64,000 nucleotides of DNA from Tilletia caries (taxonomy: Eukaryota > Basidiomycota > Exobasidiomycetes > Tilletiales > Tilletiaceae). The notes below the pieces were generated by a model that saw only the letters and a list, made by a program, of their open reading frames with translations, made no database searches and was not told the origin of the DNA. Location of the stretch: positions 868,001 through 932,000 of the forward strand of contig JALUTQ010000032.1 in NCBI GenBank assembly GCA_032718865.1, given 5' to 3'. Positions 9,864-22,500 of the stretch are shown piece after piece. Position 1 is the stretch's first letter. Each line of letters opens with the position of its first letter. The position numbers were made by a program, and so were the translations under genes.

Positions 9864-12476
9864 ATGGCCCCTCGGCGAGGCAATCTTGTTCTATGCGGTT
9901 GCTCGCGATGTCTGCATTCCGATCCGACCGGTCGTCTGATTCGATCCTCAGACCGTCGACAACATCTCGATCGCGACCTCGAGCGAGAGCTACGCCGCTC
10001 CGCCGGGCCCAGCCGCGCTCCACCACCTCCTCCACCAGTCTCACCTGCACGAGAACCGTCACTTCCATTCAGGACACCAAGTCCCATCCCGGCTGATCCG
10101 AACCGATCTCGCTCGGTGAGTATTCTATTTACCTGTTGATCTCTGCATCGTCTTTCAATGTGTTCTCATACTCCATTTTTCCCTCCTCAGAATGAACCAG
10201 ATCCTAACCCGAACCCGGGCGGAGACGCGAACGAGGGCGAGAGACCCGATGACGGACCGGACGACGAGGTACCCGATGCTCCCATACACGGCGTCCGAAC
10301 AGAGTCCGAGGAACTGCCATGGCTACGACTTTTTCTGCTGCTGCTGCTGTGGCTGTCGTGCGCTCGCGGATTGTCCAAAGCCTGTGCACACATCATCCTA
10401 TCATTCCTCAGCAATCTCGTCCTGCCGGTGTACAACATTTCGGCTCCTCGCCATTTTGCTACAGTCAGGAAGCACTTAGGACATCAGTCTTCTCTACGCA
10501 AGTTCGCCATCTGCCCCAACTTCGACTGCCAGACATGCTGGTCCATCGACTTGGCCCCATCGACGTGCCCTCTCTGCAACACAAGACAGACGAGCGACGC
10601 GGGTTTGGTTGCTGCGTTGCGGCCATTGATCGACGAGCTTCGACGGCTGAATGATGGAGTCGAGGTCGACATACCTGGCTTCCCGTTATCACGCACAGTG
10701 AAAGCCCGAGTCCTCCTCGCCCTTGGAGACATGCCTGCCCGCGCGAAGCTTGCTGGCTTTCCCAGCCACACTCAGCATGGGCAGTGGTGCGGCTACTGCC
10801 ACGCTGATTCCCATACATGGGTCGACTCCCTCATACGGCAAGAGACTCCAGACCCTCGGGATCCCGATACTCACCGGAACGCGGCTTTCGTCGTCAAGGC
10901 TAACCCAGCGGCTCGTGACGAGACTATCCGGACGAATGGTGCCACCTGGACGGCTCTCTACGACTTGCCGTACTGGAGGTCAGTCACTGACGTCCCAGTG
11001 GATGCGATGCACCTTCTTCACTTAGGTGCTTGCAAGCGATTTTGGCACACGACTCTGGTTGATGGGGGGCTACTCCCTGCCAGTTTTTCCCATCATTTCC
11101 GAAGTGATCAAGTCGGCTACCTATCCACGTAACCTCACAGCTATCCGACCGAACTTCGGAACGACTAGAGGTGGCTCTCCCACATCCGACCAATGGTCCA
11201 CGTTCTCTCGCTTCCTCTTGCCTCTTGTCTTGGCATCACACTGGGCGGATCTGTTGGATGTCGATGGGCATCGCGAGTTCAGCGTGCGGCACAAAGCTTT
11301 TTCGCCTACCCGGACAAGCTCAAGGAACTCCTTCTCCTTTATTCATCAAGAACGTGCAAGTACGCCATCTCATTCGAATGAGCGCGGACTTGAGCATCAT
11401 CACCCACCTCGTACAATGCAGAGAGCTAACAGAAGATCGACTACAACTGTTGGAGCGGCTCATCCGCGATCACATTTCCGCCACTGCCACTCACATCGAT
11501 CCGAGGTGGATGGTACCCAACCATCATGCAATGACCCATTTGCCCGAACACATACGACGCTTTGGTCCACCACGCGCGTTTTGGTTCTACTCGATGGAAC
11601 GTCTGAACGGGTTTCTCAAGAAGGTGAGTCACATGCCATCTCTGCTCGTGGAGCATCACGATCGCGGCATGTAGTATGTACTCGCTCATGAATTCTATCC
11701 ATCATCTGGCAGACCGTGCACAACGAGCATCATGGCGGAGAGTTGGAATACTCGATGCAAGCGAATCACGCTCTTTTTCCGGTCGGTGCGAAGACAGATC
11801 AGGGCCCTGGGCGATTCCGACGAAGAAAAATCTTTCGTCGCCTCTTAGTCGACGAAGATGCTCAACTCGATCCCTTCGAAGTCAGCCACGCAGACTCTCT
11901 CCAACCTCAGGTCATCGGCAAAGGAGAATCGACCTTGCTGGAACCGACGGTGGTCAACGCTATCGTCCAAATGGTAAACAGTACAAGAGGGAGCGCTGAC
12001 CCGCTCGCTGCACCGGAACTCATGTTCGAAGGACAAGATCGAGCGAATCATATCTTGATCACGTCGACGGCTACGCGATTCCCCCATATGCTGGTAAAAT
12101 CAGTGAAGGTATCACCAATGCGCTTCCGTTCCAACGTCGTCAAGGGAGCCCCCAACATCATAGTCAATTCTAACACTGGCCGCCGACCCGCTAGACTCGT
12201 ATCGGTTTTCGAGCACACATATTCGAACCCGCAAAGAGGACACTTGGTGAAGAGAATCTACGCAGAGGTTGAGATGTACACCGCCGTCGAGTGGCCCCGT
12301 AACCACGCGCTTGCATCCAGTGCCCCTCGCCTAGGTTACCATCTATTCTCAAGCCTTAACCCTCAACCCGGCGTAGTACCAATCGATAACATTATGGACA
12401 CGTACGTGGGGGCTACAGCAGGGTACATCACGCGCAACGAGACCGACATGTTCGCCGCGGAATCACACCCACTATG
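9864..12476 (+). CDS. Tnp2-family transposase of element A
   Basis: Exon 1 (9864-10115) begins with a Cys motif (CGCSRC) matched by the element B transposase. Exon 2 starts at 10191 and runs through the Tnp2 core: a Cys-rich pair (CPNFDCQTCW, CPLC), GYCHADSHTW, and VPVDAMHLLHLG, the signature also found in element B as APVDVMHALDLG. The frame breaks at a run of six G (11064-11069) just after VDGG and again near 11330; homology to element B resumes each time. A last intron (11624-11712) precedes a C-terminal exon with ELEYSM. Expected to cut and join the element ends in the nucleus. The breaks look like homopolymer errors or light decay. Confidence 0.85.
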
Positions 12477-12690
12477 ACACGGCGGCCACGAGGGCGAAGG
12501 TTAAAGATCATGGCTGTGAATTGGAACGACAGGGTTTGGACTCGTACCACGGCTCAACATCGAGGAGCGTGTATCAAGAGATGGGAGACGGCCAAACGAA
12601 CAGGGCGGACAGAACGAGAAAAGAGACCGACTTAGAAGACCGAAGACGAGCACGGGATAGCCACAAGACCGAGTAGACGTAGGGGAAGGA

Positions 12691-15002
12691 CTACTCGGCG
12701 TAGTCCATGGGCTCCGCATTTCCACCAAGACCAGCACCACCGGCGTAGTCCATGGGCTCCGCATCTCCACCGAGACCAACAGCTCCGTCTACACCACCTT
12801 CCACAACAGCAAGAGGACCCTCCTCGTTGTCGAGGCCTCCAGGTGCACCGTTATAGTCATTCCCGAAGAGTTGCTGCAAAGCTGTCGATGGTCGACCGAT
12901 CGCGAAGGCAAACGACGACGCTGACGACGGAATAGAATCCGCCTTCGGAACGGGAGCCGACCCAAGCATCTCGGGGCTGGAAGCAACGCTGAACTCGCCA
13001 GTGAAGGGTCCTTCGTTGGCCTGGAGCAGACCAGCGTACTCGGGATGGTCCTCCCAGTAGTCGGACCGAACCATCCAGTTGCGGGACTTAAGCGGCAGTA
13101 CCAACTCGGTTGACGCCGTATCGTCACTGTCGACGATACGGACCTTTGGATTCGGAGGAGGGTCCAGTGATCGAAGAGTTTTGGTGGCCTGATCGGAACG
13201 GCCTTCCGGGCTCTTGCGGACGCGCTCTTTGATCTTGACCGGCGCACAATCGGCATCCTCGTCCTCTTCGTAAACCGTCTCTTCGCCACTCTGATAGTAG
13301 TCACAGAAAAGGACAGACTGTTGAATGTCCCAATCCTTCGAGTCCTTCGACCCCGATGCCTTGATCTGCGCACAGAGAGCCTTATAACGACGGGACCCCT
13401 TCGCGGACAATCGTTTGGCGCGGCGAGCGTCGGTATTGACTTGCGTCCACGCCTGCTTGACCTCGGCTGTCGAGGGCCCAGATTGGAGCTGCCTGAAACG
13501 GTCTTTCCAGTAAACCCACGTGCGCTTCAAAGGATGGTCCATCAACCAGTCGATGGTCGTACCAGCAGGGAGACCGTACTTCTCGTAGTCACGGACCAAT
13601 ACGGTCAAGATAGGTGCAAGGATCTCCTTATTGGGTGTCTCGTTGTATCCGAGGTCGAGCTTGAGGCGAAGCTGTCGGTAGCGAGGACCGCCTTCGGCAC
13701 CGGACGACTCGGGCGCAGGAGCCTCTGCGCAAGTAGGCACGTAGGCGACAGGGTGATACGTAATCTCTTGGGGAGACGCCGGATAAGGAAGCTCGTAGAT
13801 CTTGGTCTCTGAGTCGGACGAACCCCTCCCTGGCGGAATTCCGGCCTGAGTGAAGATCATGGTCCTGAAAGCAGCCTGAACCTTCGTCCATCGGTGGTTC
13901 TTTGACTCTGCGACGGCAGCAGCACCAGCGGAGAAGGTGAAGGCCGGGATAGGAGCAGCAACGGGTTCCTGCATCTGCAACTTCAAGGCAGCCATCTCGT
14001 CGGCAAGTTGGTCGAGACGAGTGTTGACCGCACTGTCCAGAGAGGCCAGAGCTCCGAACCACTTCACCAGCTCGGCGTGGTTGACGCGAAGGTACATGTT
14101 GCCGTCGTCAGAGCGTTCCAAGTTCTCGGTACCATCGACACGAAGGACCTGGGCCTTGAATGCTTCGACCGCCATGGAGTACGTCTCCATACCTAGGTCA
14201 ATCCGGTTGCGGACAAGAGCCGTAAGATCATCTGCGACGGCGGACATGCTGGCGCCGACCCATTTTTTGACTTGGATTGCGACCTGGGTTTGAACCTATT
14301 GGCAAGATCGAGAACACTGGGTAAGTAACCAGAAGCACTGTCTTTTGATACAAATCAGACTTGTACTCACCTCACGTTCACTCAAGTACTTCTTGACAAT
14401 AGTCTTGTCAGTGGGGACTGGGACGCGACGGACGGCGGGAGTAGCGGGAGCGGAGGAACCCGACTTTGCGGTGGTTCGCGCGGCAGTTGGAACGAAAGTC
14501 GCGGAAGCTTCCGAACCGAGACCATAACCAGGACTGGCCATGATAGGCGATGGAGGAGGAGGAGGGGCCATTTCTCGATGCTGAGCGGTGTGGTGAGTCG
14601 CCCCGTTGGGAATGTACCGACCGTCAACGATCTGACCATAGTATTGGTACCCAGGAGCAGGTGAGGGGGGGTGTGACGACCAGGGCCACCAAGTGGAGGC
14701 GAGTTGGCCATGATTGGAGACTCGGGCTGATACCGGTGAGCATGCGTCACCGGAGCCTGATGATGTTGCATTAAGGCTGACACAGACGTGTGCATCCGCG
14801 GCGAAGGCGACGGCGAGGGCGCAGGCGAAGGCGAGTATCGACGACCTTGCGCGTCCGCGAGCATAGCTTGCGCATGAGCCGTTCGCGTTGCCATCACGTT
14901 CTGAGGAAGGCGTTGATGGTAGTAGACGTCGAGAGCGCTGTCAGGATCACGAGGACCAGTGCCGGGACCAGTGCCGGTGGGATGGGTAGGTTGAGGGGAC
15001 AT
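12691..15002 (-). CDS. Accessory protein of CACTA-like element A
   Basis: Convergent with the transposase. The upstream exon begins at about 15002 (Pro/His-rich, disordered), breaks frame at a run of seven G near 14666-14672, and reads on to a donor at 14370. After a 75-base intron, exon 2 (from 14295) continues in frame through 14247 to the stop at 12691. The 518-residue core has a predicted N-terminal helix, a basic helical middle, and a C-terminal motif, WMVRSDYWEDHPEYAG then NEGPF, that is clearly shared with the element B protein (WMVSSEYAAQHPDV, NAGPF). The C-terminus carries a duplicated AEPMDYA peptide. Probably a DNA-binding partner of the transposase, analogous in position to plant TnpA; function is inference. 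Confidence 0.65.
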
Positions 15003-16321
15003 AGCACAGTTGAGGTAAGTGTGTGGAAGAAGGATGGGGTGTATACGGAAACTGACTGACGCCAAATTTGCAGGTCCAAGAAAGAGGAGGAGGAGGAGGA
15101 GGAGGGGAGGGAGGAGGGAGGAGAATGAAGAGAAGGTAAGGAGAACAAATTCCATTGTCCAAGTGCGAAACTGACCTCCTTATATACCTTTACAGCCGGG
15201 TCTGCTTCAGAGTTCAGCGACACTCATCAGCTGAAAGGTGAGTACGAATACAGTGGCCAGATGCCTTCAGCACCTAACGCTGACCCAGTGTCTATTCACG
15301 ACCCCAGTCACGACGCGACAGGCCGCGGATCCAGTCGTGACGTGAGTACAACACATTCCTAACCACGCAGCCTCCTTCGCAAACTTGATCGCAACTTACA
15401 CGACTCCTTTCATGCCCCATCCTCACGCGTCGGAATCCGACGCGTCGCGTGCAGTCCTAACACTCGTAATGTAAGTACAACACGTCCTCAGCTGCTCGAT
15501 CTCGCAAACGAACCCTCTGCTCACATGCCACTCTTCTGCACCGCGACGCGTCGAAGTCAACACGCGTCGCGTCCAATACCCAGGCTGCTTGTTCCGCCAC
15601 CATGCAACTAGTGAGTACATCTTCCCGTAACGACTGTAATGTTGCACACTCTCACACGCTTTCCCCATGTCGCTATCGACTACAGCCAACCCGAGCGAGC
15701 CCGACGGGGATACACCTTCAGCGCCACTTCAGCACCAGATTAGCGACATCAGATTCAGGGCCCGCCACCTAGAGAAGGCTGGCAGCGGTCAGGCACGGTC
15801 TGGACAAGGCGTAGGAGCGCGTGGGGGGGCAAGGTAACGATCGAGCAAGCGGTGGTTATCAGTGCATCAATCAGTCATCCCTAAGAGCACACGGCAGGCT
15901 GACAAAGACGGCAGACGGACAAGGGTGGATCGCAGGCAAGCGGGGACGGCAGTGGGGTGCAGTGGCGCGCGCGGGCTGCCAGTGGTGCCGCTGCTCGCGA
16001 TATCTGTCTGGCCCGTACACGTCGATGTACTGATAGCTCGCGTGGCACTAATCATTCCCTGTCCGCGGTATCCGGTCGAAAATACAATAGCTTTCAATTA
16101 TCGCAATACCTGCAATTTCAAGCCTGACAAGCGATGGCTATTCGGAAAATACGAGACGGTGTTGGCGGTGTTGGTAACACACTAAAGTATGCACGGCTGC
16201 ATGGCAATCATGCGCTAGGGACGAATTGAGTCACCCGCAACGGCATAACAATTCTGTCCCTCATTGGCAGGGCTGTTGCGAGGTCTCAATAGCCTAGCTA
16301 TTGAGTAGGTGTTAGTCAATG
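15003..16321. other. Right subterminal region of element A, non-coding
   Basis: No supported gene. Contains repeated short motifs (GACGCGTCG, CAATAGC, CTATTG) facing the right TIR, probably binding sites for element proteins, and the likely promoter region of the minus-strand accessory gene. Confidence 0.5.
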
Positions 16322-16346
16322 CAATTCGACCCCCGTTTCTCCTGTG
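16322..16346. repeat. Right terminal inverted repeat of element A
   Basis: Perfect inverted match to 6169-6193; followed by target duplication ATG. Confidence 0.95.
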
Positions 16347-16349
16347 ATG

Positions 16350-17287
16350 TCGCCACGTCAAATCTGCGCACCGCGCTCCCAGGACCGAGCGTGGGTATGT
16401 TTGTGATGACAGGCTCTGCCACACATCGTGCACCACGCATCACGCATCACGCAGCATCGGCATCGGTGTAGGCAGCAACATCATGCTGGTGATCGTTTCT
16501 TACCACCTCCAGCATAAGCTCACGCCCAAAAGGACGGAGTATTAACGAGTCCATCATCTATGGCGGAGCCATAACCATCCTTAATATGTAGCTCTCCAGA
16601 TCGAGACGTTAGGATCCATAAAATCGGGCTTCGGAAAATCGGAATACGAACACCATGCTGCCGACAGCATCGCGTCCAGCCGCAGTATTTGCTGCTCACG
16701 CTCATCTTTTTCTTCCACCCACGCACGCCGCAGCGGACTGACTACTGACTGCCCATACACTAATTTATTGAAAAAGTACATAGGCAACTCCTTCCAAAAA
16801 CATGGTGCGGTTATAATACTGGGACAATTGGATGTGGCTTATTGAGGCTTGGGCTAAGGCGGTTAAAGGACCGCCCCCGATCCCGACGGAGTTTTTGCAC
16901 CTCACATATCACATATCACACTCATATCACGCACATATCACACTTTAAAGGCATGGCTGCTTCAGTACATATATGTATAGGCTTCAGGCTCAGTGCCTTA
17001 AGCCCTTAAGTGCGTCTTTTGCGGCGACTACTTCTGCTTAACCAGCCCGTTCCTGCCATTCTGGCGTGCTCCGCCGCGTTCATACACGTTCGTCTGGACA
17101 GATGTAAGTCGTAAGAGCGGGACGTGTCCGGTCCGAGTTCCGACAGCTCACTCAGGAGTCAGGATTATTGTCACCGATTAATTCGCGTTGGCAAGGTCCG
17201 TGCCCTCAACCGGGAGCGGGAAGCAAAAAGCCCAGGGGCGGCGAGAAGCGCAACATGGAAAAAATCCCCCCCAAATATCAATAATGC
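16350..17287. other. Spacer between elements A and B
   Basis: About 940 bases without a supported gene. A short imperfect tandem of CACATATCA is present at about 16902-16945. Confidence 0.5.
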
Positions 17288-17290
17288 TGT

Positions 17291-17317
17291 CACTGCCACC
17301 TTCGGTGGCGTTTTAGA
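17291..17317. repeat. Left terminal inverted repeat of element B
   Basis: Perfect inverted match to 28549-28575; starts CACTG as in canonical CACTA ends. Confidence 0.95.
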
Positions 17318-17820
17318 CCCCCTAGAAAGTCCCTAAAACCGGATCGTTTTGTTGCCCTTAAAAATTTCTGATTTGCCTTTACAATTGCCTATCTAAAATT
17401 CGTCCAAAACGAGATGGTTATACGGTGCTGACTTTCCTCACGTGTTCGCCCATCTACAACGCGTCAGCGTTACGCGAATCAACACTCAACACTTCCTGCA
17501 TGAGTTATATATTACCACGTCATCATTGAGGCCATCGCCGCTATACTTGCTTCCGCCTTCATGCAGTGATGTCATTGCGTTGCTGGTGCTGGCTCGCTCG
17601 CCCTGGTCTCTGCCTAGAGTACATGCACGTTGCTGCTGCCGTCCGCCGCGGCCGCGGGGCCTAATGTTGCGGTGTGTGTGAGTGGCCGTCCGATCGCGAG
17701 CGATGACGCCAGGGCTTGATGGCTCTCCGAGTGGCGATAATGGCGATCGATGGACACGCTTGCTGGTGACTGCTGACGTAGGAGTGAAAGGGTTAGCCTG
17801 AGTCTCGCTCGTCTTGTCCG

Positions 17821-17830
17821 TATAAAAAGG
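17821..17830 (+). promoter_or_regulatory. TATA box of the element B accessory gene
   Basis: TATAAAAAGG lies about 100 bases upstream of the ATG at 17929, with a pyrimidine-rich leader between. Confidence 0.6.
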
Positions 17831-17928
17831 GTCGGTACTTACTGTGTCCGTGTCTCCTGCGCCCTCCAATCCAACCGCTTTCCTCTACTTCCACGCACAC
17901 CTATCCCTTGGCGCTACAGGGTTAGAGA

Positions 17929-19557
17929 ATGTCTCGTCAGCGTTCGGCCGTCGGTCAAAACCAGAATCCCTTCGGACTCACAGGCAGTAGATCGTCGTCC
18001 CCATCTTCGTCGTCCGCCTTCAAACGCATCACCGCCGAGTTGGCCCAGATTCGGAAGGACCAGCATCGTCTGTTCGCATCCGTTCAAAACGTGGTTAGCA
18101 ATCAGCAGACGGGCCAATCAGGTACTGCATCCCGGTCTGGCGACATACCTCCCGGCGTGGTCTTCACCGCCACGGGTGGTCCAGCGGTCCCTCCTAAGGG
18201 TGTCAAGCACAACCACTCGTTGATCCTCCGCAACGCTCGATCGTTGGTTACCGAGAAGATGGGTGACCGGGGCAAGCGTCCGTACGAATACGATTACCCC
18301 AAGACGGTCTCGGCGTGGCCGCTTCGCATCATTGCTGGTCGGGACGGTGATCCGGATCGAGAGGTCCGACTCCTGCGGCTGAACTGGGCAAAGTCGTACA
18401 TGTCCGAAGAGGTTCAGAGTCAGTTGCGCTGCATCTTCGACTACCTTCTCACTCACCGGCGAGCATGCGGCGTCCCGGCGCATATGACCAGGGAACATCT
18501 GGTCTCGCTGTTCAGGAACACGTACGAGTATTGGCAGCGGCAACATCGCCTTCGTCGTACCGCCAAGGGTCGATCGCAGACTGCTCAAGAGAAGGTTAGG
18601 AGTAAGCTGCTCTCCCGTAGGCGCGCCAAACTGTCCGCACGTACCGAGGCTCTGGGTATCGCCGAACTTGTCCGATACGCGGACGCTACCACCTTATCCC
18701 GCAAAGGCAAAGCGAACGAGGCGAAGGTTGCAGCCCGGGGTCTGGATCCGCGTGCCGACATCGAGTTTGCAGTGCAGATGGCCGTCCACTCACCTGAGGA
18801 AGTGGAGATGGAGTCGCACAACAGTGGCGAGCGTATGGTCGTCCGTCCTATGTTCTTGGAGTGGCGCTCTCTCGAGCTGCTCGACGTTGTGAAGTGGATG
18901 GACGACAACCGGAAGCGTCTGCGTCCTCATCCGGTTCGCAGTTGCCTCCACGTCTTCCGCCAGTCGTCCAACTTTCGCCTTCCATCCACCGTCCGTCGCT
19001 GGATGGTCAGTTCTGAATACGCTGCCCAGCATCCGGACGTTTGTTGTAACGTGTCCGATAACGCCGGTCCATTCGACCTCGAGACTAGCAACTTCGCCAT
19101 GGTCGATTCGCCAACGACATGGGGATGTCCTATCCCTGTCAACAGGCGTCCTCCTACTCGATCGAATGGGGAATACTTCGGTCCTGGTGATGCCGCCGGA
19201 TCGGACGGTGAGGAAGACGCAAGGGATGGGGATGTTGGTGGTGTGGACTCGCGGGATGCTGAGGCTGGGGTTGAAGATGTGGAACCATGGGACGACGACG
19301 ATTTTGACAACGATGACTTTGGCGAGGGTGGGGAAGGGAGTGGAGAGGGCGAGGACCTGTTTGGCGAAGGGCGGGTTGATGACAGTGACGACGATGACAG
19401 TGACGGCGAAGACAGTGGCGATGACAGTGACAGTGACGAACTTGACGACGACGGTGACGGTGGTGATGATGGTTACGGCGCATATGCTGGTCTGGGTTAT
19501 CGTGGACGCGTTGGCAGTGTTGAAGGGGTTAGTGGTTTTGATTTGGATGACCTTTGA
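17929..19557 (+). CDS. Accessory protein of CACTA-like element B
   Basis: Uninterrupted 542-residue frame. N-terminus basic and Ser-rich, then a helical segment (FKRITAELAQIRKDQHRLFA), a basic helix-rich core (DYLLTHRRACGV, YEYWQRQHRLRRTAKGRS), and the motif WMVSSEYAAQHPDV with NAGPF shared with the element A accessory protein at the same relative place. The last ~130 residues are extremely acidic (Asp/Glu/Gly/Ser repeats). It ends 22 bases from the stop of the convergent transposase. Likely binds element ends or partners the transposase. Unlike the element A copy, it is intact. Confidence 0.75.
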   Translation: MSRQRSAVGQNQNPFGLTGSRSSSPSSSSAFKRITAELAQIRKDQHRLFASVQNVVSNQQTGQSGTASRSGDIPPGVVFTATGGPAVPPKGVKHNHSLILRNARSLVTEKMGDRGKRPYEYDYPKTVSAWPLRIIAGRDGDPDREVRLLRLNWAKSYMSEEVQSQLRCIFDYLLTHRRACGVPAHMTREHLVSLFRNTYEYWQRQHRLRRTAKGRSQTAQEKVRSKLLSRRRAKLSARTEALGIAELVRYADATTLSRKGKANEAKVAARGLDPRADIEFAVQMAVHSPEEVEMESHNSGERMVVRPMFLEWRSLELLDVVKWMDDNRKRLRPHPVRSCLHVFRQSSNFRLPSTVRRWMVSSEYAAQHPDVCCNVSDNAGPFDLETSNFAMVDSPTTWGCPIPVNRRPPTRSNGEYFGPGDAAGSDGEEDARDGDVGGVDSRDAEAGVEDVEPWDDDDFDNDDFGEGGEGSGEGEDLFGEGRVDDSDDDDSDGEDSGDDSDSDELDDDGDGGDDGYGAYAGLGYRGRVGSVEGVSGFDLDDL

Positions 19558-19579
19558 CCGATGTGGAATAGTGGTCTGC

Positions 19580-22500
19580 TTACCCTATGTTCAATGAAAC
19601 CCTTTGACTTCGACCGTCCCCGGCGACTCTCGTGGGGATTCCTACGATGGTCCCTGGCCTTGTCCATCCAATCGATGCAGTGTTCACTGTCAACGCTACA
19701 GATGCAATGTCCTCGACGCTAATCACCGCATCCTGTGGGTCGTCCCGCGTTGCCAACATGTATCCCAGCTCTGTCCACATCGAGTCCGAGAACAGATGCC
19801 GGTCAGGCCAGTCCTGGTGTTGGAGGACTTTGATCTGGGCGTACGTGTTGTGTATCATCGTCTGTGCGGCCTCCTCGAAAAAACTGTGCTTGAAAGCATA
19901 TAGAAAGTTAGCCAGTCTCTTCTGACCACCAAATCTCACAACACAGAAGGACGGGTCGGAAGTCGCTGCGTGGGCTGGGCCCTTTGGGGATAAGGTTGAG
20001 TTTCTTACGTCAATCCGGTTGAGGCGAGTGGCCATGTTGTTGGCAACGTTTTCTCTCCGACCTGGTGTACTGGCCGCCAAAGGGATCAGCGGCTGGGAAT
20101 CGGCGGGGCGGCTCCTATTGGCGATGCTGCAGACGGCTGCTAGTTGGGGTAGGGTCAGTCGCATCGGTTTGGCGGTTCGGGATGATGTGAAGCCTTGGTC
20201 CGTTTCATCATCCATCGTCTTCGCGCCCTGCCGACTCTCGCCCTTGATGATTGCTCTCATTGTCGTCACGAGAGGTAAAGGCGGGAGGTTCTCGAGGGCT
20301 GTCGCGACGCGATGTCGGTCGTCCGTCCGACTGATCAGGGAGAATTCGATCTGCCCGTTCCGATGTCGGTTGGTTTTGATCTGATGGTTGGAATAGTAGT
20401 GAGTGTTTTTGGAGTTGGAGTTCGGATCTGATTACTCACTTGCTTCATTAGTCCGTAGAGGCGCTCCGATGGGTAGGCCCAGTACGCCCTCGGCGGGCCA
20501 TGGAGGCGGATCTGGTCCGCTATACGGAGCACGATGTGATAATTGTAGGTCAGCCATCGTGGATGGAGATCCGTGGCAAAGATCTTGACGAGGTCGGAGA
20601 GATGTTCGTGTAGTTTGTCGAGCTGTGCATCCGCGAGAATGTAGGCGTGTGCGAGTCTTGTAGAACGTGCTAGATGTAGGCTGGCTTCCACAATTCGAAC
20701 AAGCTTGACGGGGGTTGGAGAAAGTCCTCGTCTTCTTGTTGTGTTCGCTGACTTTCTTGCGTTTCCGAGGCGGTTTCGTATCTTGCCCTTTTTCGTTATC
20801 AGTCTCCGAAGCCATGCTGCTGTTGTCTTCCTCCTCTTCGGACACGGGCTCCTCCTCCTGGCATCGCCCTCGTGGAGCCTTGGCCTTGCCTTTCCCCTTC
20901 GTGCTGCTCGTTACCGTCCGCTTCGTGGAAGAGAATACCTTTTCTTGCTCTCCAGATTCTGACCACGAAAGCGCGAGCAGAAGGGGCAACAGGTATCGAG
21001 ATAGGGTGGACCAACCGTGTGCTGTAGGGGATCCTCCTCCTGTGTCGCCGAGGGTTGTGGAGATCTTGGTCATACCGGCCGGGTACGTCGTCGCGGCGAG
21101 CAGAGCTTGACAGCGCTTGAGGTCCGGGCCTTTGAGAAGACCTCCTGCCGTCAGTGTGTCCGTCCAGAAGTGTCGGCAGAGTCCAAGATCGAGGGCGTGC
21201 ATGACGTCCACAGGAGCCATCGTGAGGCTCGACCATCCGTCCAGCTTGTATAAGGCGCAGGGAGCAGCAGCCGCTCCTCTTCGTAACAGGACTACGTCCA
21301 GTGCCGAGGGTTCGTTGAGCGTATCTCGTAACGCCGCTAGGGAGTCCCTGCGATGGTCGCCGACTGTACGCATTTCGAACGGTTGTGCCTCCAGATGCCG
21401 GTGTACCCAAGTGTCGCCGTCCGCTGTACACCACGGACAGAACTGTTCTTTGGACGAATGATGTGGAAAACCAGCTACGCTGGTGCGGGCTTCCGTGTCG
21501 GCGATAAGGCATCGAAGGCGAGCATGAAGGTGGTGCGTCGCGCCCGACCAGTCGATCACCTTCAGTCCGGCCGTTGCGAGGCGGTGGAGTTCCGTGATCA
21601 TGATTTGTAGTACCGATTGTAGAGCTTCGACTTTCGGCTTTTTAGGTTCAGGCAAGATGCAGCAGATGTGGGTTGAGTCGGGTGAGTTCCGCAACTGTCG
21701 TGGGAGGTTGTCGATCCTCAAGGATACGACGCAGCAGCTGTAAGGAGTCGTACCCGAGCGGCTGAATGGCTGTACGGAGTCGATCATCATGGTGAGGGAC
21801 AGGTTATTCCCTGAGGCAATGCGGGCGTCGGATGCCCATGCATCCCCATCGTAGATGTCTTCGAGAACTCCGGGGTTGTGTTGCCGCGACCGCCACTGAT
21901 TGCAGAGAGAGAAGAATTCTTCGCGTCTGGCGAGTTCGAGGAGCCAAGAGAAAATCGGTTCGTAGTGGAGAGTTAGTCGAGCCCTGCTCCGTTTCGACTG
22001 ACTGGGTGCAGGAACGTCAGCATCTGCCTCCTCGTCGTCCTCGCCGGAAGTATCGGTACCAAGAAGCAGGGGTCCGTCGCATTGGGTGCACTTGGAGGGG
22101 GTGTTGTTGTCCAAGATGTGTGGCGTCCAGCATGTGCTGACGGGGCATAGGGCGTAGGCAACCGAGAGTGAGCCTTGCCATAGACTCTGCCGGATACGGC
22201 GGAGACGTACCGATGCTTGGGGCTTTGCTCTGAACGTGGGCATCCATTCGCCTTGCCGGGTCGTCTGGGCGAGCACGGCTTCGATGAATGTTAAGAGCAG
22301 GCCGCATATGTGCTCCGAGATCCCGAAAGTGGCATTCAACCAGACCAGGAGTAGCTCGAAGAGCCAGAGCCCTTCCGGACGAGCCGTAACCCCCTCGTTA
22401 TCCGTGCGCATCCAGTCTGTCTCTAGCTGAGACATCGTTGGCACCAAGCTGTCGTCCACCGCCGCTGCCGCCACCAGCTCCGGATCTTCGTCGTTGTCCA

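Larger units (their letters stand above)
6169..16346. mobile_element. Element A: CACTA-like (Tnp2) DNA transposon, complete
   Basis: A 10,178-base element with perfect 25-base terminal inverted repeats (left 6169-6193, right 16322-16346, starting CACAGGAGAAACGGGGGTCG) and a 3-base target duplication ATG (6166-6168 and 16347-16349). Subterminal CTATTG/CAATAG motifs are scattered inside both ends. It holds four genes: two unknown (6631-7805 plus; 8029-9065 minus), a Tnp2 transposase (9864-12476 plus) and an accessory protein (12691-15002 minus). The Tnp2 fold, 3-base TSD and subterminal repeats place it in the CACTA/CMC group, although the ends read CACAG rather than CACTA. Confidence 0.92.

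Noticed and set aside
11061..11070. Programmed ribosomal frameshift in the transposases
   Set aside because: The breaks in A and B fall at different places in the gene and all at plain G/C runs; no slippery heptamer with a downstream structure common to both was seen.
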